Below, piece by piece: positions 28,285 to 40,324 of a DNA stretch of 64,000 nt. Made by a program: the position numbers and the translations under genes. The stretch's first letter is position 1, and each line of letters opens with the position of its first letter. The notes beneath the pieces are model-generated. The model searched no databases. It was not told the DNA's origin and saw only the letters and a program-made list of their open reading frames with translations. The DNA is from Salinarimonas soli. GTDB lineage: Bacteria > Pseudomonadota > Alphaproteobacteria > Rhizobiales > Beijerinckiaceae. Location of the stretch: contig NZ_VUOA01000001.1 of NCBI RefSeq assembly GCF_008386575.1, positions 32,436 to 96,435 of the forward strand. The letters run 5' to 3'.

Positions 28285-29319
28285 ATGGGTTTCAAGGTCG
28301 CCGTCGTGGGTGCAACCGGGAATGTGGGGCGCGAGATGCTCGACATCCTGGCCGAGCGCGCCTTCCCCGCAGACGAGGTCGTGGCCATCGCGTCGCGCCG
28401 CAGCCAGGGCACGGAGGTCTCCTTCGGCGACCGGACGCTGAAGGTGAAGGCGCTCGACACCTACGACTTCTCGGACGTGGACATCTGCCTGATGTCGGCG
28501 GGCGGCGAGACCTCGAAGGAATGGTCGCCGCGCATCGCGGCGCAGGGCGCCGTCGTGATCGATAACTCGTCCGCGTGGCGTTACGACCCGGACGTGCCCC
28601 TGGTGGTGCCCGAGGTCAACGCCGAGGCCGTGCGCGACTTCAAGAAGAAGGGCATCATCGCCAACCCGAACTGCTCCACGGCGCAGCTCGTCGTCGCGTT
28701 GAAGCCCCTGCACGACCACGCCAAGATCCTGCGCGTCGTCGTCTCGACCTACCAGTCGGTGTCGGGCGCGGGCAAGGAGGGCATGGACGAGCTCGACCGC
28801 CAGACCAAGGCGATCTACTCGCTCCAGGACCTGCAGCAGAACAAGTTCCCCAAGCGCATCGCCTTCAACCTCATTCCCCAGATCGACACCTTCATGGAGG
28901 ACGGCTTCACGAAGGAGGAGTGGAAGATGATGGTCGAGACGAAGAAGATGCTCGACCCGAAGATCAAGCTCACCGCGACCTGCGTGCGGGTGCCCGTCTT
29001 CATCGGCCATTCCGAGTCCGTGAACGTGGAGTTCGAGAACCCCATCACGGCGGACGAGGCCCGCGATATCCTGCGCGCGGCGCCGGGGGTGGTGGTCATC
29101 GACAAGCGCGAGCCCGGCGGCTACGTCACCCCGCACGAGGCGGCGGGCGAGGACGCCACCTACGTCTCCCGCATCCGCGAGGACATCACGGTCGAGAACG
29201 GCCTCGCCTTCTGGTGCGTATCCGACAACCTGCGCAAGGGCGCGGCCCTCAACGCAATCCAAATCGCCGAGTCGCTCGTGAACCGCAGCCTCATCCAGGC
29301 GAAGAAGCGCGCGGCTTGA
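28285..29319 (+). CDS. asd: Aspartate-semialdehyde dehydrogenase
   Basis: 344 residues. Asd reduces aspartyl phosphate to the semialdehyde, the branch point to lysine/DAP, threonine and methionine. VAVVGATGNVGREML is the NADP loop, IANPNCSTAQLV carries catalytic C130, and IPQIDTFMEDGFTKEEWK is conserved. The start follows CAGGAGCAGG. A long leader with a Thr-rich peptide precedes it; a repeat-rich gap follows. Confidence 0.96.
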   Translation: MGFKVAVVGATGNVGREMLDILAERAFPADEVVAIASRRSQGTEVSFGDRTLKVKALDTYDFSDVDICLMSAGGETSKEWSPRIAAQGAVVIDNSSAWRYDPDVPLVVPEVNAEAVRDFKKKGIIANPNCSTAQLVVALKPLHDHAKILRVVVSTYQSVSGAGKEGMDELDRQTKAIYSLQDLQQNKFPKRIAFNLIPQIDTFMEDGFTKEEWKMMVETKKMLDPKIKLTATCVRVPVFIGHSESVNVEFENPITADEARDILRAAPGVVVIDKREPGGYVTPHEAAGEDATYVSRIREDITVENGLAFWCVSDNLRKGAALNAIQIAESLVNRSLIQAKKRAA

Positions 29320-29326
29320 GGGGCGA

Positions 29327-29665
29327 CACTCCCCTCTCCCAGGGAGAGAGGGGCCGAGGGTGAGGGGGTACCACGCGTGTCCAGCGGTTTGCCCACCCCG
29401 GAAATCCTACCCTCACCCTCGTCCTGAGAGGCTGGCTCTTAAATATGGCCTGCCCCCCAACCTCGTCCTGAGGTGCCCTGCGGAGCAGGGCCTCGAAGGG
29501 CGCTCCAGGGATCTCCAGACGGCTGTGGGAGCGTGGTGCGTGCTTCGAGGCTCCGCTACGCTCCGCACCTCAGCATGAGGGGGTGCGAGACAGCTGGATC
29601 GGCGTGGTACCCCCTCACCCCCTGGCAGTTCGTGCATCCCTCTCCCCCCGGGAGAGGGGAGCCGC
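29327..29665. repeat. Composite inverted intergenic repeat
   Basis: Outer arms: a CCCCTCTCCC/GGGAGAG hairpin plus GGGTGAGGGGGTACCACGC on the left (to about 29376), and GCGTGGTACCCCCTCACCCC plus CCCTCTCCCCCCGGGAGAGGG on the right (29602-29656). They are inverted copies. Between them lies a second inverted repeat with CCTGAGGTGC and GCACCTCAGCATGAGG and CGAAG/CTTCG words, which resembles a known alphaproteobacterial intergenic element. The right arm encodes the last residues of the M20 peptidase gene. Confidence 0.75.
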
Positions 29666-31039
29666 GCACTCCCCCAGATCCCAGTACAGCCCCGCCATGA
29701 TGGCCAGCCCCTCGCGCGCGATCGCGATCGGCAGGTGCTCGTCCGGGGCGTGCTGCTGGCAGGCGGGATAGGAGTGGGGCACCCAGACCGTGGGGAGCCC
29801 GAGGGTGTCGGCGAAGACGTCGTTGGGGAGCGAGCCGCCGAGATTGGGCAGGATCGCGGGCGGCGCGCCCGTGGTCCGGGCGATGGAGTCGGCGGCGAAG
29901 CGCACCCAGGGGCTGTCGGGGTCGAGGCGGGTCGCGGCGAACACCTCCTCGCCCCGCGTCGGCGCGATCTGGACGCGCGCGAACCCGTGCCGGTCGAGGT
30001 GGCGGCGGAGCGCCGGCAGGATCGCGGCCGGATCGACGCCCACCACGAAGCGCAGCTGCCCCCGCGCCCAGGCCCGGGGCGGGATGGCGTTGACGGGGTT
30101 CTCCGGGTTGCCGCAGGTGAAGGCCAGGATCTCGAAGGAGGACCAGCCGAAGACCCGCTCGGCGGGGCTCAGGCCCGGCTCGCCCCACCACGGATCGAGG
30201 GCGGGCCCGCCGGGCTGGCGCACCACCTCGATGTCGCCGAGCGCCCGGCGCACGGCCGCCGGAATCTCGGAGGGCACCCATTCGGGGATGCGGATCTGGC
30301 CCGTGGGCCCCGCGATGGAGGCGAGCGCATGGGCGAGCTCCAGGCCGGGATTGGCGAGAAGCCCGCCGAAATTGCCCGAATGGTGCCCGCCCGTGCGCGC
30401 GTCGATCCACAGATCCATGGAATAGGCGCCGCGCGCTCCGAGGAAGATGGTGGGCCGGTCGGCGCCGAGCCGGGGCCCGTCGGACGCGAGCAGCAGGTCC
30501 GCCCGCAGCGCGTCGCGGTGGCGCTCGCACAGGGCCTTCAGCCCCGGCGAGCCCATCTCCTCGCCCATCTCGACGAGGAAGCGCAGGTTGAAGCCGAGCC
30601 GGCCGCGGGCCTTCAGGACGGCGTCGAGGGCAGCCAGATGGATCGCGTGCTGGCCCTTGTTGTCGGCGACGCCCCGGCCGTACCAGCGCCCGTCCCGCTC
30701 CGTCATGCGCCAGGGCGACAGGCCCTCGCTCCAGGATTCCTCCATGCCGCGCACCACGTCGCCATGGCCGTAGGCGAGCGCGGTGACGAGCCCGGGATCC
30801 TCGATGCGCTCGGCGACGAGGAAGGGCCCCCGGGCCGAGGGCTCCTCCAGCAGCCGGCAGGTGAAGCCCACGGCCTCGAAGGCGGGGCGCATCTCGCGTT
30901 CCAGATAGGCCGCGAGATCGGCCGCCCGGTCCGGGTTCTGGCTTTCGGTCGGCATCGCGACGCGGCGGGCGAGGTCGGCCGCGAAGGCGCCCGAGTCGAG
31001 GTGCCGGAGGGCGTGGTCGAGGGCGGCCTGGCGGGTCAT
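29615..31039 (-). CDS. M20-family metallopeptidase
   Basis: 474 residues. Zinc-peptidase motifs: ALAYGHGDVV (His, Asp), YGRGVADNKGQHA (Asp) and LVEMGEEMGSPG (Glu pair), with a lid domain between and HSYPACQQHAPDEH (His) near the end. Larger than DapE and of the carboxypeptidase/dipeptidase type; substrate unknown. The last 16 or so residues (LSRGERDARTARG) are encoded inside the palindromic repeat, so the natural C-terminus probably was shorter before the repeat inserted. It lies 76 bases from hutC and may be read with the hutF-hutC transcript. Confidence 0.87.
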   Translation of the reverse strand: MTRQAALDHALRHLDSGAFAADLARRVAMPTESQNPDRAADLAAYLEREMRPAFEAVGFTCRLLEEPSARGPFLVAERIEDPGLVTALAYGHGDVVRGMEESWSEGLSPWRMTERDGRWYGRGVADNKGQHAIHLAALDAVLKARGRLGFNLRFLVEMGEEMGSPGLKALCERHRDALRADLLLASDGPRLGADRPTIFLGARGAYSMDLWIDARTGGHHSGNFGGLLANPGLELAHALASIAGPTGQIRIPEWVPSEIPAAVRRALGDIEVVRQPGGPALDPWWGEPGLSPAERVFGWSSFEILAFTCGNPENPVNAIPPRAWARGQLRFVVGVDPAAILPALRRHLDRHGFARVQIAPTRGEEVFAATRLDPDSPWVRFAADSIARTTGAPPAILPNLGGSLPNDVFADTLGLPTVWVPHSYPACQQHAPDEHLPIAIAREGLAIMAGLYWDLGECAAPLSRGERDARTARG

Positions 31040-31115
31040 TGATGAATGTCCTCTCGCGGCGGGGCCCTGCCTGCGGGCTCCGGCGCCACCATGGCGCCGA
31101 ATGCCGGCCCCGTCA

Positions 31116-31853
31116 TCACCCGGCGCTCGGCCCGAAGCGGCCGACCAGAACCTGGGCCCCGGCCGGGCTGGTCAGCCGGACATGGGTGATGGCGCGCTCG
31201 CCCCGCCAGGTCCGGCGCTCGACCACGAGGCAGGCGGCGCCCCGCGAGAGGCCGAGATGGCGTGCCGCGGCCGCGGGCGCCTCGACCGCGCCGATCCGGT
31301 GCTCGGCCTCGGTCCAGGGCACCCGCTCCAGGAGCCAGCGTCCGGGCGTGATGCCCGCGAAAGTCTCGGTGCGGATCGCGGGCGCCATCGCGGGGTCGAC
31401 GAGGCGCTCCTCCAGCTGCACGGGCACCCCGTCGGCGTGATGGCGCAGGACGAGGCGCAGCACGGCGGTGCCCGGCTCGACCTTGAGGAGGGCGGCCTCC
31501 TCGGCGCCCGCCGGCTCTTCGGCGCGCGCCAGGAGATCCGCCCGGTGGACGCCGCCGGCGCGGGCGATCTCGGCGGCGATGTCCCAGATCTCGAACACCG
31601 CGCGCTCGGCCGACCGCGCCGCCACCACCGTGCCGGCGCGGCGGCGGCGCTCGACCAGGCCCTCGCCCGCGAGGCTCGCCAGCGCCCGGTTGACGGTCAT
31701 CCGCGATACGCCGAAGCGCGCCACGAGCTCGTGCTCAGAGGGGATCCGCCGCCCGGGCGCCCAGGCGCCCGACAGGATGGGCCCCGCGATGGCGCGCCGG
31801 ATCTGCAGATGCAGGGGCCCCTGCCCGTCCAGGACGATGCCGTCGCCGTTCAT
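31116..31853 (-). CDS. hutC: Histidine utilisation repressor, GntR/HutC family
   Basis: 245 residues. The N-terminal GntR winged helix reads LHLQIRRAIAGPILSGAW, SEHELVARFGVSRMTVNRAL; the C-terminal UTRA domain binds effector, urocanate in known HutC. Placement directly after hutF (19-base gap) supports the name. A perfect palindrome between hutF and hutI is its likely operator, so it would repress both divergent units, including itself. Confidence 0.92.
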   Translation of the reverse strand: MNGDGIVLDGQGPLHLQIRRAIAGPILSGAWAPGRRIPSEHELVARFGVSRMTVNRALASLAGEGLVERRRRAGTVVAARSAERAVFEIWDIAAEIARAGGVHRADLLARAEEPAGAEEAALLKVEPGTAVLRLVLRHHADGVPVQLEERLVDPAMAPAIRTETFAGITPGRWLLERVPWTEAEHRIGAVEAPAAAARHLGLSRGAACLVVERRTWRGERAITHVRLTSPAGAQVLVGRFGPSAG

Positions 31854-31872
31854 GGGGCGCGGGTCCGGGGCA

Positions 31873-33231
31873 TCAGATCGCCTCCAGGCGCCGCACCGCC
31901 GCGCGATAGCGCCCGGCGAGCCGCTCCCGGTCGCGGTGCCGTCCCTGCGCCACCACGTGGACGCCGTCGCAGATCACGTCCGCGACGCCCGCGTTGTCGG
32001 CCGAGAAGATCCAGGCGTCGAGGATTACGTCGCCCGCCGCTGCGGCGAGGGAGGGGTGGTCGGGGTCGAGGACCACGATGTCGGCCCGCGCGCCGGGCGC
32101 GATGCGGCCGATGTTCCGGTCGAGCGCCTGGGCGCCCCCGGCGCAGGCGGCCTCGTGGACGCGCCGGCCCGTCGAGACGCCCGGGGCGCCGAGCGTGTTG
32201 CGGGAGCGGTGGCGCAGGCGCTGAACGTGCTCCAGGGTGCGCAATTCCTCCGCCGCCGAGACCCGGATGAGCGAGTCGGACCCGATGGCGAAGCGCCCGC
32301 CCTGCCCGACATACCCCGTCACGTCGCAGATGCCGTCCCCGAGGCTCGCCTCGGTGAGGGGGCAAAAGCCGATGACGGCGCCGCTGCCCGCCATCGCGGC
32401 GATCTCGCCCGCATCCGCGTGGGTGGCGTGGATGAGGCACCAGCGGGGATCGACGGCGGCCGTGTCGAACAGAAGCTCGATCGGGCGCCGGCCGTGCGCG
32501 GCAAGGCAGTCGTCCACCTCCTTCACCTGCTCGGCGACGTGGATGTGGACCGGGCCGGCGGGATTCGCGGCCACCGCCGCGCGGAGCTCGTCGAGGGTCA
32601 CGGCGCGTAAGGAATGGGGCGCGATGCCGATGCGTGCGTCGGGCAGGCCCCGGATCGCGGCGCGGCTGCCCTCCATCAGCCGGGCGAACCGGTCGGGATC
32701 GTTGAGGAAGCGCCGCTGGCCCGGCACCGGGGGGGCGCCGCCGAAATTGCCGTGGGCGTAGAGCACGGGCAGCAGGGTGAGGCCGATGCCCGCGATATCG
32801 GCCGCGGCCGCGATGCGCTCCGCCGTCTCGGCGAGATTGGCGTAGGGGCTCCCGTCGGGGGCATGGTGGAGATAGTGGAACTCGCCCACCGCCGTGAAGC
32901 CCGCCTCCAGCATCTCGGCGAAGGCGTGGGCCGCGATGGCCTCGATGTCGTCGGGGGTCAGGCGGTCGAGGAAGCGGTACATCACCTCGCGCCAGGTCCA
33001 GAACGAATCGGGCGCGCTCCCCCGCCGCTCGGCGAGCCCCGCCATCCCGCGCTGGAAGGAATGGCTGTGGACGTTGGGCAGGCCGGGCACCGCAGGCCCC
33101 GCGAACCGCGCCGCGTCTCCCGCCGGCACGCCCGCCGTCACCCGGGCGATGACGCCGCCGTCCACCTCCACCAGCACGTCGTCGCGCCAGCCCCCCGCAA
33201 GGAGCGCGGTTGCAAAATGCATCTTGCCCAA
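31873..33231 (-). CDS. hutF: Formimidoylglutamate deiminase
   Basis: 452 residues, amidohydrolase superfamily. HutF converts N-formimino-L-glutamate to N-formyl-L-glutamate and ammonia. Metal ligands are visible in [20 protein letters not shown] and IHATHAD, with the late Asp in [20 protein letters not shown] and [13 protein letters not shown] are typical of HutF. Its presence implies the pathway finishes through N-formylglutamate deformylase (HutG), which is not in the window. Cotranscribed with hutC. Confidence 0.93.
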   Translation of the reverse strand: MGKMHFATALLAGGWRDDVLVEVDGGVIARVTAGVPAGDAARFAGPAVPGLPNVHSHSFQRGMAGLAERRGSAPDSFWTWREVMYRFLDRLTPDDIEAIAAHAFAEMLEAGFTAVGEFHYLHHAPDGSPYANLAETAERIAAAADIAGIGLTLLPVLYAHGNFGGAPPVPGQRRFLNDPDRFARLMEGSRAAIRGLPDARIGIAPHSLRAVTLDELRAAVAANPAGPVHIHVAEQVKEVDDCLAAHGRRPIELLFDTAAVDPRWCLIHATHADAGEIAAMAGSGAVIGFCPLTEASLGDGICDVTGYVGQGGRFAIGSDSLIRVSAAEELRTLEHVQRLRHRSRNTLGAPGVSTGRRVHEAACAGGAQALDRNIGRIAPGARADIVVLDPDHPSLAAAAGDVILDAWIFSADNAGVADVICDGVHVVAQGRHRDRERLAGRYRAAVRRLEAI

Positions 33232-33254
33232 GGCGCGTTTTCTCCCCTACTCTT

Positions 33255-33266
33255 TTGTCTAGACAA
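33255..33266. promoter_or_regulatory. Likely HutC operator
   Basis: Perfect 12-bp palindrome TTGTCTAGACAA in the 63-base gap between the divergent hutF and hutI starts. It fits the GntR/HutC operator type (core TGTxTAxACA). Position between both starts suits control of both units. Confidence 0.75.
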
Positions 33267-33294
33267 TAACCGGCTCGGGGAGGGGCGCAAGCGG

Positions 33295-34488
33295 ATGAAG
33301 GTCGATCGCCTCTGGCGCGATGCGCGGCTCGCCACGATGACGGCTCCCGATCTCGGCATCGAGGAGCGCGGCGCGGTCGCGGCCCGCGACGGCCGCATCG
33401 TCTTCGCCGGCCCCGAGGCCGAGCTGCCGGCGGGGATCGTGGCGGAGGAGACGGTCTCCTGCGCAGGCCGCTGGATCACCCCGGGCCTCGTCGACTGCCA
33501 CACCCATCTCGTCTTCGCCGGAGATCGCTCGGACGAGTTCGAGCGGCGGCTTGCGGGCGAGTCCTATGCCGACATCGCCCGGGGCGGCGGCGGGATCGCG
33601 GCGAGCGTGCGGGCGACGCGGGCGGCCTCCGAGGACGACCTCGTGGCCGCCGCCCTCCCCCGCCTCGACGCGCTCCTCGCCGAGGGGGTCACCACGGTCG
33701 AGATCAAGTCGGGCTACGGACTCGACACGGGAACGGAGCTGCGCCAGCTCGCGGCCGCGCGCCGGCTCGGGGCGGAGCGCGCCGTCACCATCGCTCCCAC
33801 CTATCTCGGGGCCCATGCCCTTCCGCCGGGCACCGACCGGGCGGACTACCTGCGCCGCGTCATCGCCGAGATGATCCCCCGGGTCGCGCGCGAGGGGCTT
33901 GCCGACGCGGTTGACGCCTTCCACGAGACCATCGCGTTCACGGCCGACGAGACGGCGGCCGTGTTCGAGGCGGCTTCGCGCCACGGCCTGCGGGTGAAGC
34001 TCCACGCCGACCAGCTCAACGACAACGACGGCGCGGCGCTCGCCGCCCGCTTCCAGGCCCTCTCGGCCGACCACCTGGAATACACGAACGAGGCGGGCGC
34101 CGCCGCGATGGCGCGGGCCGGCACAACGGCCGTGATCCTGCCGGGCGCGTTCTACGTCCTGAAGGAAACCCGCAAGCCGCCGATCGAGGCCTTCCGCCGC
34201 CACGGGGTGCCCATGGCGGTGGCGACCGACCTCAACCCGGGCACGTCGCCCATCGCGTCCCTGCGGCTGTGCGCCCACATGGCCTGCACCTTCTTCGGCA
34301 TGACCGTGCCGGAGGTGCTGCTGGGCATGACACGGCACGCCGCGACCGCCCTCGGGCGCACCGACATCGGCGTCCTGGAGCCCGGCCGCTGGTGTGACCT
34401 CGCGATCTGGGAGGTCGCCCGCCCCGCCGAGATCGTCGCCCGCATCGGCCCGGCGCCCCTGCGGGCGCGGGTCTGGAGGGGGGAATGA
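33295..34488 (+). CDS. hutI: Imidazolonepropionase
   Basis: 397 residues. HutI hydrolyses 4-imidazolone-5-propanoate to formiminoglutamate. Amidohydrolase ligands: [20 protein letters not shown] and [27 protein letters not shown] is the family signature. The start at 33295 follows a GGGGAGGGG-type site. It overlaps a possible hutH ATG by four bases. Confidence 0.95.
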   Translation: MKVDRLWRDARLATMTAPDLGIEERGAVAARDGRIVFAGPEAELPAGIVAEETVSCAGRWITPGLVDCHTHLVFAGDRSDEFERRLAGESYADIARGGGGIAASVRATRAASEDDLVAAALPRLDALLAEGVTTVEIKSGYGLDTGTELRQLAAARRLGAERAVTIAPTYLGAHALPPGTDRADYLRRVIAEMIPRVAREGLADAVDAFHETIAFTADETAAVFEAASRHGLRVKLHADQLNDNDGAALAARFQALSADHLEYTNEAGAAAMARAGTTAVILPGAFYVLKETRKPPIEAFRRHGVPMAVATDLNPGTSPIASLRLCAHMACTFFGMTVPEVLLGMTRHAATALGRTDIGVLEPGRWCDLAIWEVARPAEIVARIGPAPLRARVWRGE

Positions 34489-34508
34489 CAGGAGGGGAGG
34501 AGAGCCCC

Positions 34509-36047
<1,539 letters not shown>

Positions 36048-36055
36048 TGCGCGCC

Positions 36056-36250
36056 AAATTCCTCTCCCCGCGAGCGGGGAGAAGGCTCCGGCTGCGAACC
36101 GGCGGCCGGAGCAAGCCCGAAGCGCGAGGGTGAGGGGGCGGCTCAGGAAAGAGCGAACCCGGATAAGCCCCCTCACCCCCGGGCTGCCGCCCTCGCCGCG
36201 GCCCCCGATGAAGGGGGCCTCAGCCCTCTCCCCGCCCGCGGGGAGAGGAG
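36056..36250. repeat. Palindromic GC-rich intergenic repeats, two inverted units
   Basis: Left unit: CTCTCCCCGCGAGCGGGGAGA then GGGTGAGGGGGC. Right unit: GCCCCCTCACCCCCGGGCTG then CCCTCTCCCCGCCCGCGGGGAGAGG. They are inverted relative to each other and fill the hutH-hutU gap. Same family as the repeat at 16278. Confidence 0.8.
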
Positions 36251-36269
36251 ACATCTCTGGAGCCCGCCC

Positions 36270-37937
36270 ATGAACCGCCTCGACAACGCCCGCAAGATCC
36301 GCAGCCCCCGGGGACCTGAGCGCACGGCGAAGAGCTGGCTCACGGAAGCGGCCCTGCGCATGCTCATGAACAACCTCGACCCGGAGGTGGCCGAGAAGCC
36401 CGAAGCCCTCGTCGTCTATGGCGGCATCGGCCGGGCGGCGCGCGACTGGGCGAGCTTCGACCGCATCGTGGCGGCGCTGCGCGCGCTGGAGGCCGACGAG
36501 ACGCTCCTCGTCCAGTCCGGCAAGCCGGTGGGCGTGTTCCGCACCCATCCGGACGCGCCCCGCGTCCTGATCGCCAACTCGAACCTCGTCCCCGCCTTCG
36601 CCACCTGGGAGCACTTCCACAAGCTCGATGCGCAAGGCCTCATGATGTACGGCCAGATGACCGCCGGGTCCTGGATCTATATCGGAACGCAGGGCATCGT
36701 GCAGGGCACCTACGAGACCTTCGCCGAGGTCGGGCGCCGGCATTACGGCGGGTCCCTCAAGGGCAAGTGGTTCCTTACGGGGGGCTTAGGCGGCATGGGC
36801 GGTGCGCAGCCGCTGGCCGCCACCATGGCGGGCGCCTCCATGCTCGCGGTCGAGTGCCAGCCCTCGCGGATCGAGATGCGGCTGAAGACCCGCTATCTCG
36901 ACACCAAGGCCAGCACCCTCGACGAGGCGCTGGAGATGATCGAGCGCTCCTGCCGCGAGGGCAAGCCTCTCTCGGTGGGCCTTCTGGGCAACGCCGCCGA
37001 GATCTTCCCCGAGCTGGTGCGCCGGGGCGTGCGGCCCGACGCCGTTACGGACCAGACCTCGGCGCACGATCCCCTCAACGGCTACCTGCCGGCGGGCTGG
37101 ACGCTCGACGAATGGGAGAGCGCCAAGGAGCGCGATCCGGCACGGGTGGTCGAGTCCGCCAAGCTCTCCATGCGGGCCCAGGTCGAGGCGATGCTCGCCT
37201 TCTGGCGCATGGGCGTGCCCACCCTCGATTACGGCAACAACATCCGCCAGATGGCCCTGGAGATGGGCTGCGCCGACGCCTTCAGCTTCCCGGGCTTCGT
37301 CCCGGCCTATATCCGCCCGCTCTTCTGCCGCGGCATCGGGCCGTTCCGCTGGTGCGCGCTCTCGGGCGACCCGGAGGACATCTACCGCACGGACCAGCGG
37401 GTGAAGGAGCTCATCCCCGACGATCCCCACCTCCACAACTGGCTCGACATGGCGCGCGAGCGCATCAGCTTCCAGGGCCTCCCGGCGCGCATCTGCTGGG
37501 TGGGGTTGGGCCAGCGCCACCGCCTCGGCCTCGCCTTCAACGAGATGGTGGCCCGGGGCGAGGTGAAGGCGCCCATCGTGATCGGCCGCGACCACCTCGA
37601 TTCAGGGTCGGTCGCCTCGCCCAACCGCGAGACCGAGGCCATGCGGGACGGCTCCGACGCGGTCTCCGACTGGCCGCTCCTCAACGCGCTCCTCAACACC
37701 GCGTCGGGCGCCACCTGGGTGTCGCTGCATCACGGCGGCGGGGTGGGCATGGGCTGGTCGCAGCATGCCGGCATGGTCATCGTCGCCGACGGCACCGAGG
37801 ACGCCGCGCGGCGCCTGGAGCGGGTGCTGTGGAACGACCCCGGCACGGGCGTGATGCGCCATGCGGACGCCGGCTACGAGGAGGCGGTGGCCTGCGCGCG
37901 GGAGCAGGGGCTCAACCTGCCGAGCTTGGACGGCTGA
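36270..37937 (+). CDS. hutU: Urocanate hydratase
   Basis: 555 residues, the family norm. HutU uses tightly bound NAD+ to hydrate urocanate to imidazolonepropionate. The NAD region is [53 protein letters not shown] and the late [18 protein letters not shown] are all diagnostic. It follows hutH after a repeat-filled gap of 222 bases, so it may be read from the hutI promoter at reduced level or from its own. Confidence 0.96.
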   Translation: MNRLDNARKIRSPRGPERTAKSWLTEAALRMLMNNLDPEVAEKPEALVVYGGIGRAARDWASFDRIVAALRALEADETLLVQSGKPVGVFRTHPDAPRVLIANSNLVPAFATWEHFHKLDAQGLMMYGQMTAGSWIYIGTQGIVQGTYETFAEVGRRHYGGSLKGKWFLTGGLGGMGGAQPLAATMAGASMLAVECQPSRIEMRLKTRYLDTKASTLDEALEMIERSCREGKPLSVGLLGNAAEIFPELVRRGVRPDAVTDQTSAHDPLNGYLPAGWTLDEWESAKERDPARVVESAKLSMRAQVEAMLAFWRMGVPTLDYGNNIRQMALEMGCADAFSFPGFVPAYIRPLFCRGIGPFRWCALSGDPEDIYRTDQRVKELIPDDPHLHNWLDMARERISFQGLPARICWVGLGQRHRLGLAFNEMVARGEVKAPIVIGRDHLDSGSVASPNRETEAMRDGSDAVSDWPLLNALLNTASGATWVSLHHGGGVGMGWSQHAGMVIVADGTEDAARRLERVLWNDPGTGVMRHADAGYEEAVACAREQGLNLPSLDG

Positions 37938-38049
37938 CGCCTTCGGCCTCCCCGGGGAGCGATGACGCAGGCGGCGGAACAGTATCGGGAGGTCCGGCGT
38001 TGTATCGCGTCCCGCCCTGTCCTTTCGTCATCGACCGTATCGAGCGTCC

Positions 38050-39309
38050 ATGAACCGTATCTCCTCCCTCTGGAACCGCCTGGCCGCCGTGGCGTTCGCG
38101 GCGGGCCTGACCCTCTCGGCCAGCCAAGCCCGGGCGGATTACGTCCTTCAGACGGGCGACGTGCTCGAGATCGCCGTCGCCAGCATCCCCGACCTGCGCC
38201 AGAAGGTGCCGATCGGGATCGACGGCTCCATCACCTTCCCGCTTCTGGGCGAGATGAAGGTGACGGGCATGACCGTCTCGGCGCTGCAGCAGGCCCTGGG
38301 CGACATCCTGCCCACGAAGATCTACCAGCTCCGCAGCACCGACGGCCGCGAGGTCAACGCCCGGATCCTCGCCCAGGAGATCACCGTCCGGATCTCGGAC
38401 TACAAGCCGATCTATCTCAGCGGCGACGTGTCGAAGCCGGGCGAGCAGGTCTATCGCCCGGGGCTGACCGCCCGGCAGGCGATCGCCCTCGCGGGCGGCT
38501 ACGACATCATGCGCTTTCGCATGAACAACCCGTTCCTCGACGCCTCGGATCTGCGCAGCGAGTATAACGGGCTCTGGCTCGATTACGCCAAGTCGCAAGC
38601 CAGGCTCGCCCGCATCCAGGCGGAGCTCGACAACCAGGGCGACATTCTCAAGATCAAGATCGAGGCGCCCCTGCCCGCGCGCGTCATCGAGCAGATCGTC
38701 GCCGTCGAGAACGAGCAATTGCGCACCCGCATCTCCGACATGCAGAGGGAGCGCGGCTTCATCGACAAGGGCATCAACGACTCGAAGGCGCAGGCCGCCA
38801 TGCTGGAGAATAATCTGAAGCAGGAGTCGCTGGGCGTGGAGGCCGACCGGCGCGAGCTCGACGAGATCCGGACCCTGCAGCAGCGTGGCACGGTGCCGAC
38901 CACCCGCGTCGCCGACGCGCGCCGGGCGAGCCTCCTCTCCTCAAGCCAGTACCTTCAGACCACCGTGCAGCTCGCGCAGGCCCGCAAGAACATGCTGGAG
39001 CTGTCGCGTCAGCTCGAGCGTTCGGAGGAGGCCCGGCGCCAGGAGATCCTGCGCGACAAGCAGGAGGAGAGCGTGAAGGTTGCGCAGCTGCGCGCCCGCC
39101 TCAACGCGGTGTCGGAGAAGCTGCTCTATACGGGCGCCGTGAAGACGCAGCTCGTGCGCGGCACGGGCAACAAGCCGCGCCTGACGATCTTCCGCAAGAG
39201 CCCCGCGGGCGAGGAGCGCATCGTCGCCGGCGAGGATACGGAGCTGCGCCCCGGCGACGTCGTCGACGTCGCCCTCGAGATCGCGCCGATCGACGCCATC
39301 GCCAACTGA
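38050..39309 (+). CDS. ExoF/Wza-type polysaccharide export protein
   Basis: 419 residues. A signal peptide (cleaved near ASQARA-DY, about residue 29) is followed by the polysaccharide export domain, YVLQTGDVLEIAVASIPDL with GSITFPLLGEMKVTGM, and an SLBB-like part (IYLSGDVSKPGEQVYRPGL). From about residue 175 a long coiled coil runs to about 350, as in ExoF-type proteins of Rhizobiales. No lipobox Cys is seen. It would form the periplasmic/outer-membrane channel part of the exporter with the Wzz-kinase at 44561-46885. Confidence 0.88.
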   Translation: MNRISSLWNRLAAVAFAAGLTLSASQARADYVLQTGDVLEIAVASIPDLRQKVPIGIDGSITFPLLGEMKVTGMTVSALQQALGDILPTKIYQLRSTDGREVNARILAQEITVRISDYKPIYLSGDVSKPGEQVYRPGLTARQAIALAGGYDIMRFRMNNPFLDASDLRSEYNGLWLDYAKSQARLARIQAELDNQGDILKIKIEAPLPARVIEQIVAVENEQLRTRISDMQRERGFIDKGINDSKAQAAMLENNLKQESLGVEADRRELDEIRTLQQRGTVPTTRVADARRASLLSSSQYLQTTVQLAQARKNMLELSRQLERSEEARRQEILRDKQEESVKVAQLRARLNAVSEKLLYTGAVKTQLVRGTGNKPRLTIFRKSPAGEERIVAGEDTELRPGDVVDVALEIAPIDAIAN

Positions 39310-39314
39310 GCCGT

Positions 39315-39335
39315 GCGGGGCCCCTCGGGCCCCGC
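39315..39335. terminator. Hairpin between convergent genes
   Basis: Perfect 9-bp stem GCGGGGCCC/GGGCCCCGC with a three-base loop in the short gap between the export-protein gene and the convergent glycosyltransferase. No T run follows, so termination is inferred from position only. Confidence 0.5.
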
Positions 39336-39340
39336 CGCCC

Positions 39341-40324
39341 CTACCGGCCGTGGATGCGCCGGTATTCCTCGTAGCGCAGGTCGAACTCGCTCGCGATCCG
39401 CCCCACGCCGCGGGCGGTATTCATGAGCGTGCGCACGATGCGGCCCTTGCCGAAGAGTGCGCTCACGGGAATCTGGGCGAGGCTCACGGCGACGAGCCCC
39501 GGCCCCTTCGCCCAGCGCAGAGCCGCCGCCTTGCGCCCCGGCTGGTATTTGCGCGCGACCCGCCCGAGATCCGTGCCGGCCCGGAACGACCGGCGCAGCA
39601 GCCAGCCGACCTGCATGCGCGTCGTCGGCACCGTCTCCAGCACGATCGCCTCGTCGGCCCAGGCGAAACGGACCCCGTCGCGCCGGCAGCGATGGAAGAA
39701 GTCGATGTCGCTGCCCCCGGTGAAGGCGAGCTCGTTCGAGAACGGCTCGTCGAGATAGGGCATGAGGACGTCGCGCCGGATGATCATGCTGCCCGCGCCG
39801 TAGATCACGGAGACGGGCCCGGTCGGGAAGCGCAGGGGGTTGAAGAGGTTCGTGCGGGCCATCCAATGGTCCGGGTCGTCGAAGACGGGCAGGACCGGGC
39901 CGCCGACGATGCCTGCGTCGTATGTCCGGAGGGCGTCGACCATGAGGGTGAGCCAGTCGGCCGCCGGATACTCGTCGTCGTCGAGGATGGCGACGAGGTC
40001 GGAGGCGTCCTCCTCCGTCGCGGCGAGGGTGAAGGCGCGATTATAGGCGTAGGTTTGCCCGCGCGTCGCCTCGAGCACCCCGCGCATGGGGAAGGGAAAG
40101 CCCTCGCGGCGGCGCTCCACCACGGCGAGCCCCGCCTGGGCCTCCGCATCGTTGTCGACGACGAGAACCTTGAGGCGCCCCGGATAGGACAGGCGCGCCA
40201 CATGGTCGAGGAGGAGCTCGAGACCTAAGGGGCGGCGGAAGGTCGGGATGCACAGCGTCACCGTGGGCCAGGCCGCGGCGGGAGCGGTCTGTGCGGCGTC
40301 GGACGCGACGGGCGTCGGGGACAT
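39341..40324 (-). CDS. Family-2 glycosyltransferase
   Basis: 327 residues. GT-A fold: VTLCIPTFRRPLGLELLL at the start, VDNDAEA, then the metal-binding DxD-like ILDDDEYPAADW at about residue 115-126 and GGSDIDFFHRC later. The C-terminal 80 residues include one weakly hydrophobic stretch that may touch the membrane. Donor and acceptor unknown. GGAG lies nine bases before the ATG. Located at the head of the minus-strand polysaccharide genes. Confidence 0.87.
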   Translation of the reverse strand: MSPTPVASDAAQTAPAAAWPTVTLCIPTFRRPLGLELLLDHVARLSYPGRLKVLVVDNDAEAQAGLAVVERRREGFPFPMRGVLEATRGQTYAYNRAFTLAATEEDASDLVAILDDDEYPAADWLTLMVDALRTYDAGIVGGPVLPVFDDPDHWMARTNLFNPLRFPTGPVSVIYGAGSMIIRRDVLMPYLDEPFSNELAFTGGSDIDFFHRCRRDGVRFAWADEAIVLETVPTTRMQVGWLLRRSFRAGTDLGRVARKYQPGRKAAALRWAKGPGLVAVSLAQIPVSALFGKGRIVRTLMNTARGVGRIASEFDLRYEEYRRIHGR

